A stretch of DNA of 64,000 nucleotides from Diphasiastrum complanatum (Eukaryota > Streptophyta > Lycopodiopsida > Lycopodiales > Lycopodiaceae): the NCBI GenBank assembly GCA_029204225.1, contig CM055100.1, positions 45,926,347-45,990,346 on the forward strand, read 5' to 3'. Shown here in pieces: positions 21,362 through 32,638 of the stretch; position 1 is the stretch's first letter, and every line of letters begins with the position of its first letter. The notes under the pieces are model-generated. The model saw nothing but the letters and a program-made list of their open reading frames with translations, did no database searches and had not been told where the DNA came from. Made by a program: the position numbers and the translations under genes.

Positions 21362-22125
21362 CCCCCCCTTAATTTGGATCCATGAATGCCTTGACCTTTA
21401 GACTGAGTAATGCACAAAATTTATTGTGTGCATTAACACTGAGTGCTTTCTGAAGATGTCTGCAACCATGTCCCGCGTTCTACAGTACGTTAAGCTTACC
21501 TCTCTATCAAGAACCTTGCCCCTGATGTAGTGATATTTGATCTCAATGTGTTACTCCTAGAATGAAATCTAGGGTTGGCCGATAAGGCAATAGCACTTTG
21601 ATTATCACAAAATAAAATTGAAGGGCTGTACTGATACAGATTGATGTCTGACAACAAATTTCTCAACCAAAACACTTCCTTAATAGATTGAGAAGCAGCA
21701 ATGTATTCTGCTTCAGTAGAGGAAAGTGCGATATAGGTTTGCTTACGACTGTTCCATGAAATAGGACCGCCATTGAAGAAGAATGTAAATCCAGATGTGG
21801 ATTTACGATTGTCTGCATATCCTCTCCAGCTTGCATCAGAATAACCACTGAGCTGATAAAGATTGTCATTGCTGACATCTCCATTGCAGATGCACTAGTC
21901 CATGGTAGTTCGAATATATCTCATGACTCGAATAAGAGCCTTCCAATGGGTAATGCCAGGATTAGCCATATATTGGCTGAGTGAGCTTATAGAAAAAGAG
22001 ATATCTGGTCTTGTATAGACCATTGCGTACATGAGAGATCAAAGTATCGATCGATACATATATTCTCTCATCTGCTCCTCTTCCTGCTTGGTCTGGGGAC
22101 ATTGTTCCTTCAACAAATGCAGGCC
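21362..22125 (-). pseudogene. Copia-2 copy B RNase H
   Basis: The minus strand reads QTKQEEEQMREYM (the spacer before RNase H), LMYAMVYTRPDISFS, SGYSDASWRGYAD, KSTSGFTFF, GPISWNSRKQTYIAL, SSTEAEYIAASQ and FCDNQSAIALS. These are the full set of copia RNase H blocks with catalytic Asp, Glu and Asp. The end (about 21,500-21,540) is frameshifted. To the right, at about 22,126, it is cut by the Copia-1 LTR. The sequence between it and the RT start at 25,577 is missing. Confidence 0.82.
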
Positions 22126-22130
22126 TTGAT

Positions 22131-22768
22131 TAGTTTAGTCTAGTTTAGTCACATTTTGGTAAATTGTCAATAAGAGGCCAAAACTCATTTTAGACTTAGA
22201 GATAAACTTTTTGAAGTTATATTAGTTTAAAATACATTCAATAAACACTTTTGGAAAGTGTGGGAAAGTTGGTAGTCGAGTTTGAGAGAGATTCAAATTT
22301 GAACTTTGGGTACATTGAATCTAGACCCAAAAATAGTAGGGTTTACATTTTGGAGGGAAAGCCAAGTGGCCAAATAGGGTTTGGAAACTCTATAAAAGGA
22401 TGTAACTCGTGGAGAGACACATCTTCTCTCTTCTCTCTCTCATTTCATCATTATACATGTTTCTCTTTGGGTTCTACTACTCATTGGTGCACTATCTTGG
22501 TGTTATCTTGCAATCTTGTGTGTAGAATGATCATTTATTGTTATTTTCGGTTCCACTTGTGTGAAATACAGTAGGGTACTGTAATTGTACGGACAGCAAA
22601 CATATTTTATGTTTTGGTTCATGTTTGATCAATATCTCTTAGAGTTTGCATCTCATTTTGTATGTAGATGCTGATTTTTTTACATTGGCAGGATTGTTGG
22701 TTCGCTCCTTATTGTAACCAAAGATTTGGGACTTGGATTGGATCTTGAATGATCTAAAATCCTTCACA
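22131..22768 (+). repeat. Copia-1 copy X 5-prime LTR, first bases damaged
   Basis: It aligns throughout with the intact LTR at 31,389-32,038, including TATAAAAG (22,391-22,398) and the end CCTTCACA. The first 20 or so bases are replaced by a TAGTTTAGTC duplication. The primer site TGGTATCAGAGC follows at 22,769-22,780. Confidence 0.85.
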
Positions 22769-22780
22769 TGGTATCAGAGC
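22769..22780 (+). promoter_or_regulatory. Primer-binding site of Copia-1 copy X
   Basis: TGGTATCAGAGC directly follows the LTR end. It is complementary to the 3-prime end of initiator methionine tRNA. Confidence 0.9.
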
Positions 22781-23357
22781 TCTTGTTTTTCAAGTTATGA
22801 AAGGATCAGCCATCTTTAGCAAGGATTTGGAGGAGTTACCAATGCTAGAGCATGCTAGATTGATTTCTACTCAAAAATCAGCATTTTTGCGTGTGTAGAA
22901 TTGATCTTTTGTAGGTCAAAACTCAATATAGGCTTATATACTTGATCAATTCCGATTTCACACTTGGCTTACTGGAATTAGATGATTTTTGGTGCATTAG
23001 GAAGGTCTCATTGGAGTCTACAAGAAGATATACCAAGTTTCTAGAAATTGCATGTAGAATTTGAGATATTCAATTTTTTGTGATTTTGTCAAAACCCTAA
23101 TTTCAATTGGATCCCTAGTTTGTGAGGTTACTGAACTTCATTTGAGTGTGTTTCAACTTAGGAAGTGGCAAGAATCATTAGATTGAGGATAGATCATAGG
23201 TTGATCAAGATTTCACTATTCTATGTGTTGATTTTCTAGTTAGAAGTGCTAGAAGAGATTTGAGAGGTTCCATATCTTCTTGAGTTCATTTTTTGACATT
23301 TAAGAGAGTGCTTTGTGCATTGGAATAGGTTTAAAGATAAGATCAGGTCACTTCAAC

Positions 23358-25027
23358 ATGGCTACAAGTGGTGGATTTATGTTGGAGAGCAATGATAGGC
23401 TTACCTCAATCAACTATTCTACTTGGAAGGTGAGGATGGAGTCCTTATTGGAGATGAATGAGTTGATGGAGATTGTTGCAGGTGTGCACCTCAAGATCAA
23501 GTGAGGTATGACAAGAGAGCAAAGAAAGCTCTACACATGATTAAGATGAATGCTACCAATGAACTTCTCAAGGAAGTTGGTAAGTGCACATCATCTTTGG
23601 AGGCTTGGGAAGCTTTGAAAAAGCTTTATGAATCCAATTCTACATCAAGAGTGCTTACTCTTAGGAGGCAAATCTTTCAAAGTTTGCAAAAGAAGGAAGA
23701 GAGTACTCATGCTTTTGTTTTGAGGGTTAAAGCATTCAATGATGAGTTAGCATGTATTGATGAAAGCATTAAGGAGGTAGAACTTGTTCAAGCTATACTT
23801 AATGGCTTGTTGGATGATCATGCTAATCTTGTTCAAAGTTTTGCTATTCAAAAGACTTTGCCAAGTATTGTGGATTTGCAAGAGATCTTGGTGAATGAGG
23901 AGTATAGGCTTCAATCAAGAGGAGGTAGATCTACATCGACATCTCAATATGAAGAGGATGCTATGTTCATCAAAGGCAAGTTCAAGGGAAAAGGCAAAGG
24001 CAAGTGGTCTAAAGGGCAAGATCAAGGTGAGACTTCCTCTTCTGGCAAAAAGAAAGATAAGTCTAAGTTGAAATGCTTTTATTGTGGAATCAAAGGGCAT
24101 TTTGCTAATGAATGTTTGAAGAAGCAAAGAGATAAAGTTATCAAGCAAATCAACTTTACTACTAATGATGAGGATCTAGGTGGTGGTGATTCTCTTTTGA
24201 TGTGTTCTTCAAGTCCAATATCAAGTGAAGGTGACAAAGATTCATGGTGGATTGATAGTGGAGCTAGCTCACACATGACTAGTCACAAGGAGTTCTTTAC
24301 TTCTTTGGTCACTTATGATGGAGCCAAGAAAGCAATTCACATGGCCAATGGTGGTGAGTGTGTGATTGAAGGTATTGGTTCAATTCCTATTTGTCTCTCT
24401 ACTAATAGGAAAGCAAGACTTGATGGTGTTCTTTACATTCCTTCACTTTCAAAGAATTTGCTAAGTGTTGGTCAAATGATAGAGAAAGGATACATGGTAA
24501 AGTTTGGTGGTGATGCTTGCTTCATTACAAAGGAAGAAATCTTGGTTGCTAGGGGCAATAAACAAGGTAGACTTTTCAAGCTTGATGCTTTTGTTATGGC
24601 TAACAAAAAGGATGGAATGGAAAAGGAGATTGGTCTCAACTTTCCAAAGTTACCTTTTAGCATCAATAAGATTGGTGGATCTTATGCAAAGTCTAACAAG
24701 CTTCCTTATGCTAGATCTAGGTCAAGATCTAATATGCTTCTTGGAGATGTTCATCTTTGTGCTAACTTGGCTAGTCTTGAGGATAATGATGGTGTTTCAA
24801 TGGTTCTTCATGGCAAGTGCAAGCATGCAAAAGGTAAGGAAAGAGCTAACTTCGGAGGTGGTGAAGGTTCTTCCTTGGAAAAGATTGTTGCTAATGATTT
24901 CTTTGATCATATGGAAAAAGATGTTGCTAGGTGCATTCATGAAGGAGGTGGTTCTTCTACATTCTTTTGTGATGAGTCCAAGAAAGTCATTTTTGCAGCA
25001 AGTGGAGTCACATTTCTTCATAAATAA
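23358..25027 (+). pseudogene. Copia-1 copy X gag-protease fused to an unknown tail
   Basis: The start is ATG 23,358 (MATSGGFMLESNDRLTS), matching the start of the copy at 32,639. A small deletion and frameshift near 23,495 breaks the N-terminus. From 23,501 a 508-codon frame is open. It has the gag body (CTSSLEAWEALKKLYES, LRRQIFQ), a basic KGKGKGKW stretch, a knuckle CFYCGIKGHFANEC (about 24,075), a protease WWIDSGASSHMTS (about 24,245) and the pre-integrase block RLFKLDAF. After about 24,600 it leaves the copia pattern. The last 130 or so residues, rich in Gly, Lys and Asp, contain no integrase and match nothing I recognise. Confidence 0.82.
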
Positions 25028-25576
25028 AGTAGATCAAATGGTTCTATCAAGAGACTTGGTGAGGGAGATAGTCACAAGTCAAGAAGAAGAGAAGTATGTG
25101 AAGAGTTCAAAGTAGGATGTACTTTGAATGATGTCATTATGAATGATAGTGAGGAAGAATAATTATCATATGAGTCATTACCTAAAACATTGAGTAGAAG
25201 TTCTTGTTTGAAAAAAGAGAGTACTTCAATCATTCTTATGTTGAAGGTACTAATCATTTTTTTCATGGCTTCTAATGTTTTTGAGGTTTCTACTTCTTAT
25301 GATGCAATCATTAAGAGGGAGTCTCATGAAGGAAAGAGCAATGAAAGATTGGTTCTTGGGAAGATCCAAGGCATGGATCTCACATCTCTTCATCAACTCA
25401 AAGGATTCTATGATTGTGAATTGATCACTCATGATCGAGATGGCAAAAGGTTGGTTGGAGAAGACTACATGGAGCTAATCGAGAGGAAATTTTTTCAAGA
25501 CAAGGGAGATCTCATTGGTGAGCTTATTGAGGTTTGTTATGGACTCAAGAAGGCTGGATTTATTAGGTTGTCTAGC
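25028..25576 (+). other. Unrecognised internal sequence of Copia-1 copy X
   Basis: This stretch continues the non-copia cargo of copy X. It contains a partly open frame (25,190-25,669) with a hydrophobic segment (IILMLKVLIIFFMASNVF) and a charged C-terminal part, but no known motif. It ends where the minus-strand Copia-2 copy B RT start appears, at about 25,577. No 3-prime LTR of copy X is present. Confidence 0.45.
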
Positions 25577-27300
25577 CTTCCTTCGATTAATTGCTCCGTT
25601 GGCATTATATTTGATCTTAAAGATCCATTTGCAATCAATAATATTGCAACCAATAGGAGCTTCGACTAGTGACCATGTTTGATTCTTGATCAGAGAGGAA
25701 TACTCTCTGTCCGTGGCTTCTCTCCAGAGATCAGAGTTTGGTTGGCTAAGTGCCTCTTCCACTGTCGTCAGTTCCTGCATTAAGAGATAGAGTATACCTT
25801 GTGGGCTGTGTGCGCACTCGGCTTGATCTTTTGGGAGGATTCGACTGATGAACCGCTCCTGGGACTTGTTGCTGGGTAGAAGCAACATCTTCGTCTGATT
25901 TGCTGTCTCGAAGTGGATCGACAATAGACACGCCTGAGCCAGAAGCTCGGACTATTATGTCAACGACAGGTGATGAAGATTCTTTTTGAGCAATGTCCTT
26001 GTCTTTGAGGTCGACAAACTGATCCTCGATAAAGACTGTATCCCGGCTATACAAGATTTGCTGGGTATCAAGATCGTACAGCTTGTAAGTGTTATCAGAC
26101 GAAGTATATCTGATCAGGATGGTCTTCAGTCCTTGGAAGTCCAATTTCTTCCTTGTGTCCTTTGGGATCTGCGCGTAGGCAATGCACCCAAACACTCTTA
26201 GGTTCTTTAAAGAAGGCTTAGAGCCTGTCCACACCTCGTGGGGTGTCTTGTCTGAGAGGGCCTTGGTAGAACATCTGTTCTGGACGTAAGATGCAGTGGA
26301 AACAGCTTCAGCCCAGAATCTCTTGGGCAACGATGCATGCGATAGCATACACTTAGCAGATTTGACCAAAGTACGATTCTTCCTCTCAGCTAAGCCATTA
26401 GACTGAGGACTGTAAGGAGTGATGAATTGCTGCTCAATGCCTTGGCTTTGGCAGTACTCCTTAAACTCGACAGAAATGTATTATCCACCATTGTCTGACC
26501 TTAGGGCCTTGATTGTCCTTCCAGTCTCCTTTTCTGTACGCTCCTTGAAGATTCTAAAACAGTTGAAAACTTCTGATTTCTTCTTTATGAAGTACACCAT
26601 CGTTTTTCTTATAAAATACTTGGCATCCTTCAACGAAGAATTTTTCATCGGGCCACAAATATCTGAATGTACAACGTCTAGTAATCCTCTAGCAATATGC
26701 TGATGGCTTGACTTAAATGGTTTCCTAGTCAGTTTACCAACTAGACCGTCTTGACAGATAGGTAACTCGACAAACATGTAACTCAACTTTTTCACGAGGA
26801 TAGTCGAGATCAAGAACAATAGATTGTCTAGACATTCGTTGTATAGCAGCATGATTTAAATGACCAAGTCTATAATGCCAAAGTTAACCTTTATTTGAAT
26901 GAAGTGAAGTACTGAGAGCGTGACTAGAGGCAGAAAAGCAATGACTTAATTTATACAAGTGCTAGAATCTTGCCTGTCCTATCAACTACTTTACACTGAT
27001 CACATTCGAATTCTACTCTGTGTCCTAGATCTGTGATTCTGCTTACAAAGAGCAGATTTGTAGATAACTTTGGTACATACAGGACTTTAGAGAGTAGCTT
27101 AGACTGATCATTTGCAAAGCATAATTCTACAATGGCTTCACCTTTAATAGCTTGTGTGCTATTGTCGCCAAGGTGAACAAATTTCTGAGTACTTATGGTG
27201 TATAGGACTCGAAACAGCCAATGAGACTAGTCATGTGTTGAGTGGCTCCGGAATCCAGGAACCGGAGTCTTATTTATGCTCTGTTTATTGGTGAAACAGA
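25577..27300 (-). pseudogene. Copia-2 copy B protease, integrase and RT start
   Basis: The minus strand, right to left, shows a damaged protease and pre-integrase region (about 27,000-27,290, LLSKVLYVPKLSTNLLFVS). Integrase follows (26,481-26,852, HSDICGPM and ALRSDNGG), then its C-terminal part (25,746-26,369, WAEAVSTASYVQNRC, TPHEVWTGSKPSLKNLRVFGC, YSRDTVFIEDQF). RT begins with LWREATDREYSSLIKNQTW and CKWIFKIKYNANGAINRRKAR, after which copia similarity stops at about 25,577. The zinc-binding module is weak, and stops separate the pieces. With 21,362-22,125 it forms one element cut by Copia-1 copy X. Confidence 0.82.
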
Positions 27301-28540
27301 GATTCTTGGGGCTTGAAACCTGCTAACTAAGAGATTTGTTTGAATATCATTGATTTAAGAGCTAATTGTAAGTTCAGAAGTCATAGAACCATAAGCAAAT
27401 AAGTAACCTTCCTGAAGGCTGATCTCTGAGATTTGCAGATCATAAGTTTGAAAACCTTCTTCTTGGATTATCTGCCTGCGGTCCTACTCTTTCTTTTCTT
27501 GCAACCTGAGAATTCTACTTTCTGATTTGTGGCTTGCCGAATGTGTGAGGACCATCATTACTACCTTGGTAGCCTTGAATGTCAAGCATTTGCTTTTCTT
27601 CTATTCTATGTTTCCACATAGCTACTCTTGAGAAAATCTTGCAAGAATTAGCATACACAAAAATTCCTTGACAGCAAGAAGTGCTCACTTTGTTTGCAAG
27701 AAAATTTAGTAATCTATCAAGCCAGCCCTCTACCTTCTCCATTTGCGCTCAGCCTGCCTCGCGCTCCACCTGCACCCTAATCTCCTTCCTCCCTGCTGCT
27801 GCGACCCTACCTGTCTACCTGTGGTTCGTAACCTGTGCTAGCATGCCCTACTCACACGACTCCTTGCTTACCTGTGGCTGCAATCTACCGCACTCCTGCC
27901 TTCTGAATCTGCGGCTCCCCTCCCTACTTACCTGTGATTTGAATATCATCTCTCCAACCCGAGGGGGTTCATCTCTGGGCTGCACTCCTTCTCCATCTGC
28001 GTTCATCTGGGTTTAGAGTGCTGAAAGTACAATACTAAGGACCATAAATGGATCTTTGAATAATCCACAAGGTTGATTGTGTGCTTGTTAAACAATCTAT
28101 CAAATACTAGTCATCAGAAAACAAGATCTAGTTTAGCAGCTTGATAGAAAACAAGTAGAGACAATCAAAGCATTGATCAATAACTATAATCCAACTCGAC
28201 ACGTGTGGAAATAAGGATGTAGTACGGCCTGTAGACAGTGTTTAGAATGTGCCAAAGCTGGGTTTCATTAAAATCAAAAGCAATCACCATACAATGAGAG
28301 GAAACTCGAGTGAGGCTCCAAAAATTTTCTATCTCCTCCTATAGAGAATGAGAATACATAGTAAAAGACACTTTTTTTGCTAAGTTAGGTGAAAATCCAG
28401 CATGTAATAAGGAAGTAGACTCAACTTTCTTGCCCTAATGTGAAAACCCTAGCATAGATCCAAGAGTCATGCTTGGTAGGTGCATGGTAGGTATAGATTT
28501 CATCATAAATCATGGTCTAGATCCTACAAAGTAGGAATCA
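27301..28540. other. Non-coding stretch with a GC-rich island
   Basis: 27,301-27,700 may be the decayed gag end of Copia-2 copy B, but no motif is clear. 27,720-28,010 is distinctly C-rich on the plus strand. It repeats TACCTGTGG-like words at about 27,820, 27,870 and 27,930, unlike the AT-rich surroundings. The open frame across it (27,681-28,016) shows no domain. 28,021-28,540 shows nothing recognisable. Confidence 0.45.
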
Positions 28541-29405
28541 CTACCAAATGGACACAACCACTCCTCTTGTCTCGTGGTAACCTACTTTAAGAGAAAAAGT
28601 CTCATCATAATCAATAACTTTGGTTCGTAAAAAACCTTTGGCTACAAGCCTAGCTTTATGCTTGCTTATTGATCCATCTTGATTATACTTCAATCTAAAT
28701 ACCCACTTGCAATCAAGAGGTTTCTTCCCTTGAGGAAGATCCACAAGATCCCAAGTATGATTCTCAATAAGAGCATCATCCTAGGATTGGTGTACATAGC
28801 AAGTGGATCCAAAAACTTTGAGATCCTTGAGATTGGGCTTCTCTCCAAATAGAGCTTCAAATGGTGTGATTCCTCCAATGGCTTGATTTGGCAATCTATT
28901 GCACAAATAGTTAGCATAAGTTATTGCTTTAGAACAACAAAAGTCAATCATCTTATGGGAGATATATTCACCTCCATTATCACTCCTTAATACCTTAATT
29001 TTGGTACTAAGTTGATTGTTTTTACCAAAGTCTTGAACTTTACAAAAGAATCAAACACCATAGATTTGCTAGACAAGAGGTACATCCAACAAAATCTAGA
29101 ATAGTCACCAATGAAGATTACATAGTACTTGGCACCACCATTAGATTCATGTGAAAAGCTATGAACATCCAAATGGATGAGTTCAAGAGGAGAGCTTGAT
29201 ATTGATGTAGATCTTGAGAAGGGTCGTTTGTGAGCCTTTGAGAGGCTGCATGCTTCACATCTCTTCCCACACTTTGACAAATGCCTGGGGAGTCCAACTG
29301 CAAGCTTCTTTGCAACCATAGATTCCATGGCTTTGTAGTTGGGGTGGCCCAACCTTTTGTGCCACAGTTCCACCTTTGATAACTCCACATTTGTAAAGTT
29401 AACAA
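28541..29405 (-). pseudogene. Copia integrase joined to RT start, relic
   Basis: Read right to left it has ELWHKRLGHPNYKAMES and CEACSLSKAHKRPFSRS (HHCC zinc module of integrase), HLDVHSFSHESNGGAKYYV and GDYSRFCWMYLLSSK (core start). After a gap come ITPFEALFGEKPNLKDLKVFGS and then directly ALIENHTWDLVDLPQGKKPLDCKWVFRLKYNQ and KHKARLVAKGF, the start of RT. The second catalytic Asp region and the long linker between integrase and RT are missing, so there are internal deletions. It is related to Copia-1, and both ends are truncated. Confidence 0.8.
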
Positions 29406-29519
29406 ATGATCACGAACGGTTCACGAACACGAAAGATTCACGAACGAGAATGTTTTGCAGTCTGGCATGAGAATCTTTTGCGGTCCAGCTTGAGAAAAGA
29501 GAGACGACCAAAAATGAAT

Positions 29520-29590
29520 CCAACAATGGAAACGGAACCAACGATGGAAATGAAACCAACGATAGAAACGAAACCAACGTCGTGAAACCT
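29520..29590. repeat. 18-bp minisatellite, about 3.5 copies
   Basis: The units are 29,520-29,537, 29,538-29,555 and 29,556-29,573 plus a partial fourth, each a variant of CCAACGATGGAAACGAAA. Being a multiple of three, it keeps the minus frame open and reads as a Trp/Phe/His/Arg repeat, which is probably not a real protein. CACGAAC words recur just left of it (29,411-29,450). Confidence 0.8.
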
Positions 29591-29895
29591 TCTTCTGCCC
29601 TTCACGCTCCAAAAGAGTACCAACGAGATCATGCAAGTACCCAAAAGTACACTCTTGTAGTTTCCTGATTAGTTGTAGATGCTTAATCACTCTAATCTAT
29701 AGGTTACATAGAGCAACTATATACTTGCTGGATGATACTTGACACCAGATATAGAGCACACATATAGTGTAATGAAGTAGTCTGATGCTAGTAAGGAATT
29801 AAGACGTTACAGAATACATGTCCACCTACGTGCGAAGACAATTCTGTCTAGGATCCGAAGATCCAACTGTCTACTAGTAAAGCGAGACGATTACT

Positions 29896-30282
29896 CGTGA
29901 GAGAACCGTGTTTTTCTCTCACGCCAACGCACTGCATGGATTTGCATGCAGTGCTTGAAGAATCAGAGAAAGATCAATATAGATGATTTTCTTGTCGTGT
30001 CTGATCTCGAATGCAAATGTGTCTGCTGTTATTTGTGTGTCTAAGTTTCCTTGTTCATTTAAATTCTGCACCTTGGTTGAAACTATGTTGAATGTTGCAT
30101 TAATTTTATAAACGTAAATCAACAGTGCTTGACTACATTCTGGAGGACTGTAGGAGTGATTCAGTCAGCAGTGTCCAACAATCACATCTGAACTCCATCC
30201 GAGTCGCAAGAGAGTCGTGCTTGAGTCGCGGTCGCGATAGTTTCGCAATTTTTTCTTGATTTCTCATCAGTGGTATCAAGGC
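29896..30282 (+). repeat. Orphan LTR-like leader: two hairpins and a primer-site-like motif
   Basis: CGTGAGAGAA (29,896-29,905) pairs with 29,914-29,923, and GCACTGCATG (29,929-29,938) pairs with 29,945-29,954. These are two perfect 10-bp stems only five bases apart. Further on, TGGTATCAAGGC (30,271-30,282) resembles the initiator-Met primer site and follows an LTR-like end TTCTCATCA. This fits the end of a plus-strand 5-prime LTR, but no partner LTR was found, and 30,283-30,600 shows no gag. Confidence 0.5.
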
Positions 30283-30619
30283 ATATCACCTCGATTCTCA
30301 TCATTGTTGAGTGCCATGTTTCGTGAATCCTTTGGCAGAAGTCAAAAAATATTTGGCCACCTTGAATAAGAGACATTTTTCCATGTATTATTTTCATAAA
30401 TGCCTCAGGTCCAGCTTCCAGCTTATTATTGTAAAACAACATTGCAGCAAAACTTCTTTAGAAAAAACTTTGATCTACAAACTTATCCCATAAATTTGAT
30501 AAGATCACTAAAGAAGAGTTGGTTGAAACACGTGATTGTCTCAAGTTGCATTAGTTTATCCAATCCCTCTTCCAAGTTATCTGATTGAGCACTGGAGTTT
30601 CCTCTTACCGAATCAGTTT

Positions 30620-31388
30620 GAGCAAGATTGGTAGCATTGTCTCGCTAAAGATGGATGGCCATAGGTCCATTGATTCCTCTGTGAGTGAAGTGATGTATAC
30701 AGTTCTTGATAGATCAAAATAGAAATGCTCCAAATTAAGTGATTCATTGTCCAAATTTGGCCACATTCTAGTCATTTCCAACTCATCATTCTATTAAAAG
30801 AGAGCATTATTATGTTGGAATATGAACAACTCATATTCATTTTGTTGTAAGCAATGATTATCTTCAGTTCGATCCGCAAAGATAAATTTGATATATATAC
30901 AATGACAATCGGTCGTAGCATTAAGCCCAAAAACTCTCGGATCAATAATCTTAAAGGGTATGTCATGAGCCACATGTTGTTTATGTTGAGACTCGATTGG
31001 ATCATTGAGAGTCGCATGCTGCAATTCCTTGATCCCTTCATCAGTTGAAGAATTTTCCTCTAAAATACTTTTGTTTGAATCAACACTTTGGTGAGCTTAG
31101 AATTGGCATATTGACAGTTCTTGGGAGTTTTGTTGATGAAGAGTTGAACACACCAGTGTAGGAATTTCTTTCTGTTGAGACTCCAATTTGATCCATAGTT
31201 GCATCTTTTGTTATCTTATCCTTAGATCTTGAATTAACTCCTTTTGCATTACATCTGCCACAGCTGGATTTACTTGAAGTATTTTATCCAAATGTTGAAA
31301 AAATGTGATCTTGAAGACCACGTAGATAGTGTTGGATGGATAGCTCTTCATTTAGCCACTTTAATTTAGATGCTATCAAATTGAACCT
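30620..31388 (-). pseudogene. Gag J, C-terminal part (interrupted gag-like gene)
   Basis: From 31,388 leftwards the frame reads KLKWLNEELSIQHYLRGLQDH and continues past an internal stop near 31,230 into a hydrophilic tail with a few more stops. The pattern resembles the end of a Retrotrans_gag domain. It continues without a gap into 37,412 when the Copia-1 insertion and one AACCT are removed. No pol gene follows on the left, so the element is truncated. Confidence 0.6.
31384..31388. repeat. Target-site duplication, left copy (AACCT)
   Basis: AACCT lies directly before the Copia-1 copy Y 5-prime LTR and again directly after the 3-prime LTR at 37,407-37,411. Confidence 0.93.
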
Positions 31389-32038
31389 TGTGAAAGATTC
31401 AACTAGTTTCATCACATTTTGCAATATTTCCATATTTGGCATATTGAGGCCAAAACTTGTTTTAGACTTAGAGGTTGACTTTTCAAAGTTCATTAGTCTA
31501 AATTTCATTTGAATAAACACTTTTTGAAAGTGTGGGAAAGATAGAATGTGAGTTTGAGTAGATTCAATTTGAATAAGTTGGGTACATTGAATCTAGACCC
31601 AAAATTGGTAGGGTTAGCATTTTAGTGGGAAAGCCAAGTGGCCAAATAGGGTCTGGACCTGTTATAAAAGGATGTAACTCATGGAGAGAGTCATCTTCTC
31701 TCTTCTCTATCTCATTTCATGCTTATACATGGTTCTCTTGGGTTCTACTATCCATTGGTGCACTATCTTGGTGATTGCTTGCAATTCTATGTGTAGAATG
31801 ATCTATATTTGTTATTTTTGGATCCACACATGTGAAATACAGTAGCTTGCTGGTTTTGTACGGAAAGCAACAGTACATAATCATTTCATTCAAGTTTGAT
31901 CAAGTTCTATTAGTGTTTGCATCTCAAATTGTGTGTAGATGCTGATTTTTCTACATTGGTGAAATTGGTAGTGTATTTCTCTTTCTAACCAAAGATCATT
32001 CAAGTAGATTGGATCTTAAGGATCTGAAATCTTTCACA
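31389..32038 (+). repeat. Copia-1 copy Y 5-prime LTR
   Basis: It runs from TGTGAAAGATT to AATCTTTCACA, with a TATAAAAG box at 31,663-31,670, about 275 bases into the LTR. That placement fits transcription starting near 31,695. It is repeated at 36,757-37,406 and, diverged, at 22,131-22,768. Confidence 0.95.
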
Positions 32039-32050
32039 TGGTATCAGAGC
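32039..32050 (+). promoter_or_regulatory. Primer-binding site of Copia-1 copy Y
   Basis: TGGTATCAGAGC starts at the base right after the LTR end. It matches the 3-prime end of initiator methionine tRNA. Confidence 0.93.
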
Positions 32051-32638
32051 TTGTGTTTCAGGTTATGAAGGAGAAAATCAGATCTATCAATGATTTGGTG
32101 AAGATATCAAGTCTAGAGCATGCTAGAGAGGATTCTACACCAAAATCGGATTTTTTGCTTTTGTAGATTGGATCTTTTGTAGATTAAAACACTAAATAGG
32201 TCAATATACTTGTTCAATTTTGTTTTTTGAATTCACATGCTAGATTTGGCTAATTTTTGGATCATTGGTTCAGCCTAAGTGGTGGCTTATAGATCGCATA
32301 TCAAATTTTCAGCATTTGCATGTAGATTTGGAATAGTCAATTTTTTGTGATTTTGTCAAAACCCTATTTTTGATTGGATCTCTAGATAGTAAGGTTTATG
32401 GACTTCATTTGAGTGTGTTTCAATCTTAGGAAGTGGCAAAAGTCATTAGATTGAGGATAGATCATAGGTTGATCAAGATTCCATGATTCTATGTGTTGAT
32501 TTGCTTGGATAAGTGCTAGAAGAGAATTTGTGAGATAGTTTCAAATCTTGGTGATTTCTTTTGAAAGCATTTGTTGTTGTTCAAAGGAGTGCTTTGTGCA
32601 TTGAAACAGTTTGAAAGAGAAGATCAGGTCATTGCTAC

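Noticed and set aside
24504-25115. Second long plus frame overlapping the copy X gag tail
   Set aside because: It is off-frame to the 508-codon frame that carries gag and protease, and is Leu/Met-rich shadow sequence.
27681-28016. 111-codon plus-strand frame with Cys and Pro
   Set aside because: It exists because the segment is C-rich and poor in stop codons; no domain, and splice-like words occur on both strands.
29421-29690. Minus-strand frame with a Trp-Phe-His-Arg repeat
   Set aside because: It is the translation of an 18-bp minisatellite, which keeps any frame open; no sign of a real protein.
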